Assembly (NCBI GenBank): GCA_903832325.1
Contig: CAILBC010000004.1
Location: forward strand, 1-64,000
Length of the DNA: 64,000 bases
Direction: 5' to 3'
DNA from: an uncultured Sphingomonadales bacterium
GTDB lineage: Bacteria > Pseudomonadota > Alphaproteobacteria > Sphingomonadales > Sphingomonadaceae
The translations under genes and the position numbers were made by a program. Positions 60,177-64,000 of the stretch are shown in pieces; positions within the stretch are counted from its first letter, which is position 1; each line of letters opens with the position of its first letter. The notes beneath the pieces are model-generated. The model searched no databases. It was not told the origin of the DNA and saw nothing but the letters and a program-made list of their open reading frames with translations.

Positions 60177-61799
60177 TCATGCGGCCACCCGAGCATCAGC
60201 CAAGATCATATCCGCCGCTTTTTCGGCAATCGCCAGCGTGGGAAAATTGGTGTGGCCCGAAACCAGCGCGGGCATGATCGACGCGTCAACCACACGCAGC
60301 GCGCCCAGCCCATGCACGCGCAATCCGGCGTCCACCACCGCCATGCAATCATCGGCTGGGCCCATCCTGCACGAGCCGACAGCGTGGTGGATCGACAGCC
60401 CGGTCTGCCGAGCATAGGCAAGCAGCTCGTCATCGCGATGCAACTGTGCACCGGGCGACACTTCTTCGCCGCGCAGCCGCGAAAACGCGGCGGTCTCGAT
60501 CAACTGGCGGCTGAGCTTCAGCCCGGCAACTGTGACGCGCTGATCTTCCTCGTGGGCAAGGTAGCCCGGACGGATGGCAGGCGCCTGATCGGAATTCGCG
60601 GAACGGGCATGGACCGACCCGCGACTGCGCGGGCGCAGCGGAACAGCAGCGAACGACAGCGCCGGAAAACTGTCCAGTCCGCTGAAATCAGGCGATTGGG
60701 TGACCGAAAACGGGGTGATCGTCAGTTCCAGATCAGGTAGCGCAACCGTGCGGTCGGAACGCGCAAAGATCAGCATATGCGCGGCACCCGCGCTGAACAG
60801 GCCGGTGCGAAACAGGCCGAACCGGGCGATCTGGGTCAGCAGCCGCCAGCCCCGCGCGCGCTCGTTGAACGTGATCGCGCGCGTTGTCTTCCACACGCTG
60901 CGGGCAATGAAATGGTCCTGCAGATTTTCGCCAACGCCGGGCAGATTCGCCACAACCTCGATCCCCAGGCCCTGCAATCGCGCGGCATTGCCGACGCCCG
61001 ACAATTCGAGCAGGTGCGGCGATCCGATCGCGCCCGCCGCCAGGATAACTTCGCCGCGCGCCGAGGCATGGCATGCAACACCATTTTGCCGGTAATCGAC
61101 CCGGACCGCCCGCATTCCGGCAAAGCGGATACGTGCCGCTTGGGCGCCGCATTCGACAACCAGATTGGGACGCCCGCGTACCGGATGCAAATAGGCCTTC
61201 GCCGCGCTGTCGCGCAGCCCGCGTCGCAGCGAACGCTGGCAATGGGCAATGCCTTCGATTGCGCCGCTGTTGTAATCCGGGTTGTACGCCAGACCGCATT
61301 GCGCCGCCGCCGCAATCAGCGCGGCGGACAAGCGCGGCAAGTCCTTGCTGGTTTCGACATTGACCGGGCCATCATGCCCCCGCGTCGGGTGGGCAAAACC
61401 GGGCGCATTCTCGATCTTGCGAAAGTACGGCAACAGCGCGGCAAAATCCCAGCCGGGATTGCCGGCGGCGGCCCAGGCGTCATAGTCCTGTGCCAAGCCT
61501 CGGGTCACCACGTGCCCGTTGATCGAGCTCGATCCGCCCAGCACCTTGCCGCGCGGCAGCATAATCTTGCGCTGTGCTGTCGCCGCATCAGGCTCGGTGC
61601 GATACAGCCAGTTGACCGACGCATCATGCAAGGTCTTGCCAAAGCCGATCGGGATATGGATCCAGCGATTGCGATCTTCGGGCCCGGCTTCCAGCAGCAG
61701 GACGCGATGCGCGGGATTTTCGCTCAGCCGCGCGGCCAACACGCAACCGGCGCTGCCCGCCCCGACAATGACATAGTCAAAATCGGCCACCCCGGTCAT
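60177..61799 (-). CDS. GMC-family FAD alcohol oxidase/dehydrogenase (second copy)
   Basis: A 540-aa GMC oxidoreductase paralogous to 17888-19495: YVIVGAGSAGCVLAARLSE, PRGKVLGGSSSINGHVVTRG, SIHHAVGSCRMG, SGHTNFPTLAIAEKAADMI. It oxidises an alcohol to an aldehyde. It follows the aldehyde dehydrogenase by 3 bp, giving a two-step alcohol-to-acid unit. In SYK-6 a GMC enzyme followed by an aldehyde dehydrogenase oxidises hydroxypropiovanillone-type lignin fragments; the analogy is suggestive only. The 190 bp between it and the CoA synthetase hold nothing recognisable. Confidence 0.93.
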   Translation of the reverse strand: MTGVADFDYVIVGAGSAGCVLAARLSENPAHRVLLLEAGPEDRNRWIHIPIGFGKTLHDASVNWLYRTEPDAATAQRKIMLPRGKVLGGSSSINGHVVTRGLAQDYDAWAAAGNPGWDFAALLPYFRKIENAPGFAHPTRGHDGPVNVETSKDLPRLSAALIAAAAQCGLAYNPDYNSGAIEGIAHCQRSLRRGLRDSAAKAYLHPVRGRPNLVVECGAQAARIRFAGMRAVRVDYRQNGVACHASARGEVILAAGAIGSPHLLELSGVGNAARLQGLGIEVVANLPGVGENLQDHFIARSVWKTTRAITFNERARGWRLLTQIARFGLFRTGLFSAGAAHMLIFARSDRTVALPDLELTITPFSVTQSPDFSGLDSFPALSFAAVPLRPRSRGSVHARSANSDQAPAIRPGYLAHEEDQRVTVAGLKLSRQLIETAAFSRLRGEEVSPGAQLHRDDELLAYARQTGLSIHHAVGSCRMGPADDCMAVVDAGLRVHGLGALRVVDASIMPALVSGHTNFPTLAIAEKAADMILADARVAA

Positions 61800-61802
61800 G
61801 GC

Positions 61803-63242
61803 TCAACCTTCGACAATGTACTTGTTCACCATGCACCCGGCCAGCGCCTCCGGCCCGCCATCCGACCCATGGCCGCTATCCTTGACGCCGCCGAAAGGAG
61901 TTTCCGGCCCGGTCAACACGGGGAAGTTGATGCCGATCATGCCGGTTTCCACTTCGTCGCCCAGCGCGCGCATGATCTTGGCCGAGCGCGTGAAGGCATA
62001 GGACGCAAGGCCGAAGGGCAAGCGATTGGCCTTGGCAATGGCGTCGTCCAGATCATCGAACGACTGGGTGACAATCACCGGGCCGAACGGTTCTTCGGAC
62101 ATGATCCGCGCCGTGTCCGGCACATTGGTCAGCACGGTCGGTTGCAGAAAAAATCCGGCATTGCTCACCGGATTTCCACCACAGGCTAGTGTGGCACCGG
62201 CCGCAACCGCGTCGCTGATCATGCTCGTCAACGCCGGAACCCGGCGCGGATTGGCCAGCGGGCCCATTTGCACGGTGGAGTCCATGCCGTTGCCGATTAT
62301 CAGGCGGCTGGCGGCTGCGGAAAACGCTGTGCAAAAGCGGTCGTGGATTGAATTCTGGAGATAGAACCGGGTCGGCGCGATACAGATTTGCCCGGCGTTG
62401 CGAAATTTGGCGGCCATCATCATCGCCACCGCCGTGTCAAGATCGGCGTCGTCGAAGATCAGCACCGGCGCATGCCCGCCCAGTTCCATCGTCGCCGGTT
62501 TCATCCTGTCCGCTGCCAGCCGTGCCAGTTGTTTCCCGATTGCGGTGGACCCGGTAAAGGTGACCTTGCGGATGATCGGCGAGGTGATGAGATAGGTTGA
62601 AATATCGGCCGGAATGCCGAACACCACATTCAGCACGCCTTTGGGAAGGCCCGCGTCATCGAGCGCCCTGGCTAGTGCGAGCGCGCTCCACGGCGTCTCT
62701 TCGGCTGGTTTGATCACCATCGAACAGCCCGCGCCAAGCGCAGCACCGATCTTGCGCGAAGGGATGGTGGCGGGGAAATTCCACGGCGTAAAGGCTGCCA
62801 CCGGGCCGATCGGTTCGGGGATCACCAGATGGCGCACGCCCGGCTGTCGGCTCGGCACGACCCGGCCATAGGCACGCCGTCCTTCTTCGGCGAACCAGTC
62901 GAAATATTCGCCACAGCCCGCCATTTCCATGATCGCCTGCGCGATCGGCTTGCCCTGCTCCAGCGTGGTCAGGCGGCCCAACACCGGCGCGCGTTCGCGC
63001 AACAGGTTGGCCGCGCGGCGCAAAATCGCCGAACGATCGATCGCGGACATGCGCCGCCACACACGAAATCCCTTGGCTGCAGCATCCAGCGCTTCATCCA
63101 GATCGGCCGTGGTCGCCACCGGCACGCGGCCGATTTCGTCGCCGGTGGCCGGGTTGAGCACCGGCAGCGTGTCGCGCCCGACGGCGTCGATCCAGCGCCC
63201 GGCGATGAACAGTTGGGGGGCGGGGTAATCCTGATCAACCAT
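61803..63242 (-). CDS. Aldehyde dehydrogenase (succinate-semialdehyde-type branch)
   Basis: A 479-aa NAD(P)-dependent dehydrogenase with Asn155 (TPWNFP), Glu253 (ELGGHAP) and nucleophile Cys287 (NAGQICIAP). MVIKPAEETPWSALALA and TFTGSTAIGKQL are as in GabD-like enzymes. It oxidises an aldehyde to the acid and is paired with the GMC oxidase 3 bp downstream. It lies 35 bp downstream of the P450 gene, so all three are probably one transcript. Confidence 0.93.
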   Translation of the reverse strand: MVDQDYPAPQLFIAGRWIDAVGRDTLPVLNPATGDEIGRVPVATTADLDEALDAAAKGFRVWRRMSAIDRSAILRRAANLLRERAPVLGRLTTLEQGKPIAQAIMEMAGCGEYFDWFAEEGRRAYGRVVPSRQPGVRHLVIPEPIGPVAAFTPWNFPATIPSRKIGAALGAGCSMVIKPAEETPWSALALARALDDAGLPKGVLNVVFGIPADISTYLITSPIIRKVTFTGSTAIGKQLARLAADRMKPATMELGGHAPVLIFDDADLDTAVAMMMAAKFRNAGQICIAPTRFYLQNSIHDRFCTAFSAAASRLIIGNGMDSTVQMGPLANPRRVPALTSMISDAVAAGATLACGGNPVSNAGFFLQPTVLTNVPDTARIMSEEPFGPVIVTQSFDDLDDAIAKANRLPFGLASYAFTRSAKIMRALGDEVETGMIGINFPVLTGPETPFGGVKDSGHGSDGGPEALAGCMVNKYIVEG

Positions 63243-63277
63243 TGCACGTCTTCTTACCTGGATTGGTTGGCGCCGGT

Positions 63278-64000
63278 TCAGATCACGGTGAATCGCACCG
63301 GCAGATTGACCACACCCGAAATAAACAGGCTCTCGGTCCGCTTGACTGGCCCGGTCAGCGCGAAATTGTCGGTGCGTTCAATCAGCCGTTTGAAGAACTG
63401 TTTGACCTCCAGCCGCGCCAGGTGCTGGCCCAGGCAGGCATGCGCGCCCGCACCGAGCGCCACATGGCGATTGCCAGTGCGGTCGATCCGGAACGCGTCA
63501 GGTTCGGCAAGCACGGCTTCATCGCGCGATCCCGAAGGGAAGGCCAGCATCAACGAATCCCCCTGGCGAATGACCTGCCCGCCAAGGGCACAGTCGGCGC
63601 TGGCGGTGCGAAAGAAGTGTTTCACCGGCGCCACCCAGCGCATCATTTCATCGGCCAAGGTGTCCAGACACGCCGGGTTTTCGCGCAGCTTGCGCATTTC
63701 CTCGGGGTGTTCGATCAATGCCAGCAGGCCACCGGCGATGGTTGAGCTGGTGGTGTCGTGCCCGGCGGTCGCCACCGTCAGGAAGTAGGAAAAGGTTTCA
63801 AAATCACCGAGCGGCTGACCGTTGATTTGCGCATTGGCGATCTTGCTGGCGATGTCATCGCGCGGATTGGCGCGGCGGTCTTCGACAATCGGCCGAAAAT
63901 AATCGAAAAAGGCCTGGACCGTGCCGCGCTTGTCCGCGCCCTTGGTACCGGGCGCGTCGTTGAAGATTTGCAGCGTCAGTTCCAGCATGCGCGCCTCGTC
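63278..64000 (-). CDS. Cytochrome P450, C-terminal part (5' end outside window)
   Basis: 240 codons open to the window edge; the N-terminal 40 percent lies outside. Visible are the I-helix ATAGHDTTSST, the ExxR pair in ADEMMRWVAPV, and the haem loop ALGAGAHACLGQHLARLE. The haem signature normally reads FGxGxHxC; here the phenylalanine is replaced by leucine (LGAGAHAC). The C-terminal FISGVVNLPVRFTV matches the CYP108/CYP111-like soluble P450s of terpene and alkyl-aromatic degraders. It is probably the first gene of a unit with the aldehyde dehydrogenase and GMC oxidase, suggesting hydroxylation, then alcohol and aldehyde oxidation. Confidence 0.88.
   Translation of the reverse strand, partial: DEARMLELTLQIFNDAPGTKGADKRGTVQAFFDYFRPIVEDRRANPRDDIASKIANAQINGQPLGDFETFSYFLTVATAGHDTTSSTIAGGLLALIEHPEEMRKLRENPACLDTLADEMMRWVAPVKHFFRTASADCALGGQVIRQGDSLMLAFPSGSRDEAVLAEPDAFRIDRTGNRHVALGAGAHACLGQHLARLEVKQFFKRLIERTDNFALTGPVKRTESLFISGVVNLPVRFTVI

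Overview
The window is GC-rich, densely packed DNA from what looks like an alphaproteobacterium of the sphingomonad group (Sphingobium/Novosphingobium-like). That placement is inference from gene content: a TonB-dependent receptor with the sphingomonad type of plug, a LigJ-like hydratase, a hydroxycinnamoyl-CoA hydratase-lyase, class III (LigB-type) ring cleavage, Rieske oxygenases without local electron-transfer partners, and many short-chain dehydrogenases (SDRs) and Baeyer-Villiger monooxygenases (BVMOs). No rRNA, tRNA, phage structural gene or CRISPR array was seen. Almost every gene is catabolic, so this is best read as a catabolic supercluster made of several regulons.

Layout. 1-4714 (+): amidohydrolase tail, CYP199-like P450, cyclase, epimerase, FAH-family hydrolase and cupin, as one tightly overlapping operon. 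4715-5709: low-GC stretch with gene debris (a possible regulator relic, a frameshifted DUF2493 gene, a terminator). 5821-9604: GntR regulator divergent from SDR / acyl-CoA dehydrogenase / APH-family kinase, with a perfect 17-bp dyad between them. 9744-10530: decayed ISKra4-type transposase. 10703-17327: amidohydrolase plus MIP18-like protein, then a mandelate-type module (ThDP decarboxylase, FMN hydroxyacid oxidase, class II aldolase, aldehyde dehydrogenase) and a MarR regulator. 17888-24932: GMC oxidoreductase divergent from a BVMO / alpha-beta hydrolase / BVMO / SDR operon, with two copies of the same dyad between them. 24934-31306 (-): six-gene operon BVMO / aldolase / TauD-type dioxygenase / flavin hydroxylase / SDR / SDR, divergent from an AraC regulator.

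32242-38089: two tartrate-dehydrogenase paralogues, a tandem pair of 3-alpha-hydroxysteroid-dehydrogenase-type SDRs, a LigJ-like hydratase and an IclR regulator. 38336-42749 (+): SDR, hydroxycinnamoyl-CoA hydratase-lyase, an enoyl-reductase-like protein and an MFS transporter. 42750-48605: LigB-type extradiol dioxygenase, IclR regulator and the complete lower meta-cleavage set (mhpD, mhpF, mhpE) with an alcohol dehydrogenase. 48615-53256: ThDP enzyme divergent from a TonB-dependent receptor. 53400-64000 (-): a stand-alone Rieske oxygenase, a two-subunit Rieske dioxygenase, 2-hydroxyacid dehydrogenase, ADP-forming-type acyl-CoA synthetase, GMC oxidoreductase, aldehyde dehydrogenase and a truncated P450.

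How it may work together (inference): uptake by the TonB receptor and MFS carrier; opening of substituted aromatic, phenylpropanoid or alicyclic substrates by P450s, Rieske enzymes and flavin monooxygenases; CoA activation and chain shortening; extradiol cleavage; and hydratase/aldolase/acylating-dehydrogenase steps to pyruvate and acetyl-CoA. The BVMO, hydrolase, TauD and 3-alpha-HSD-type genes suggest that a cyclic ketone, possibly terpenoid, steroid or lignin-derived, is also handled. No single known pathway explains the whole set.
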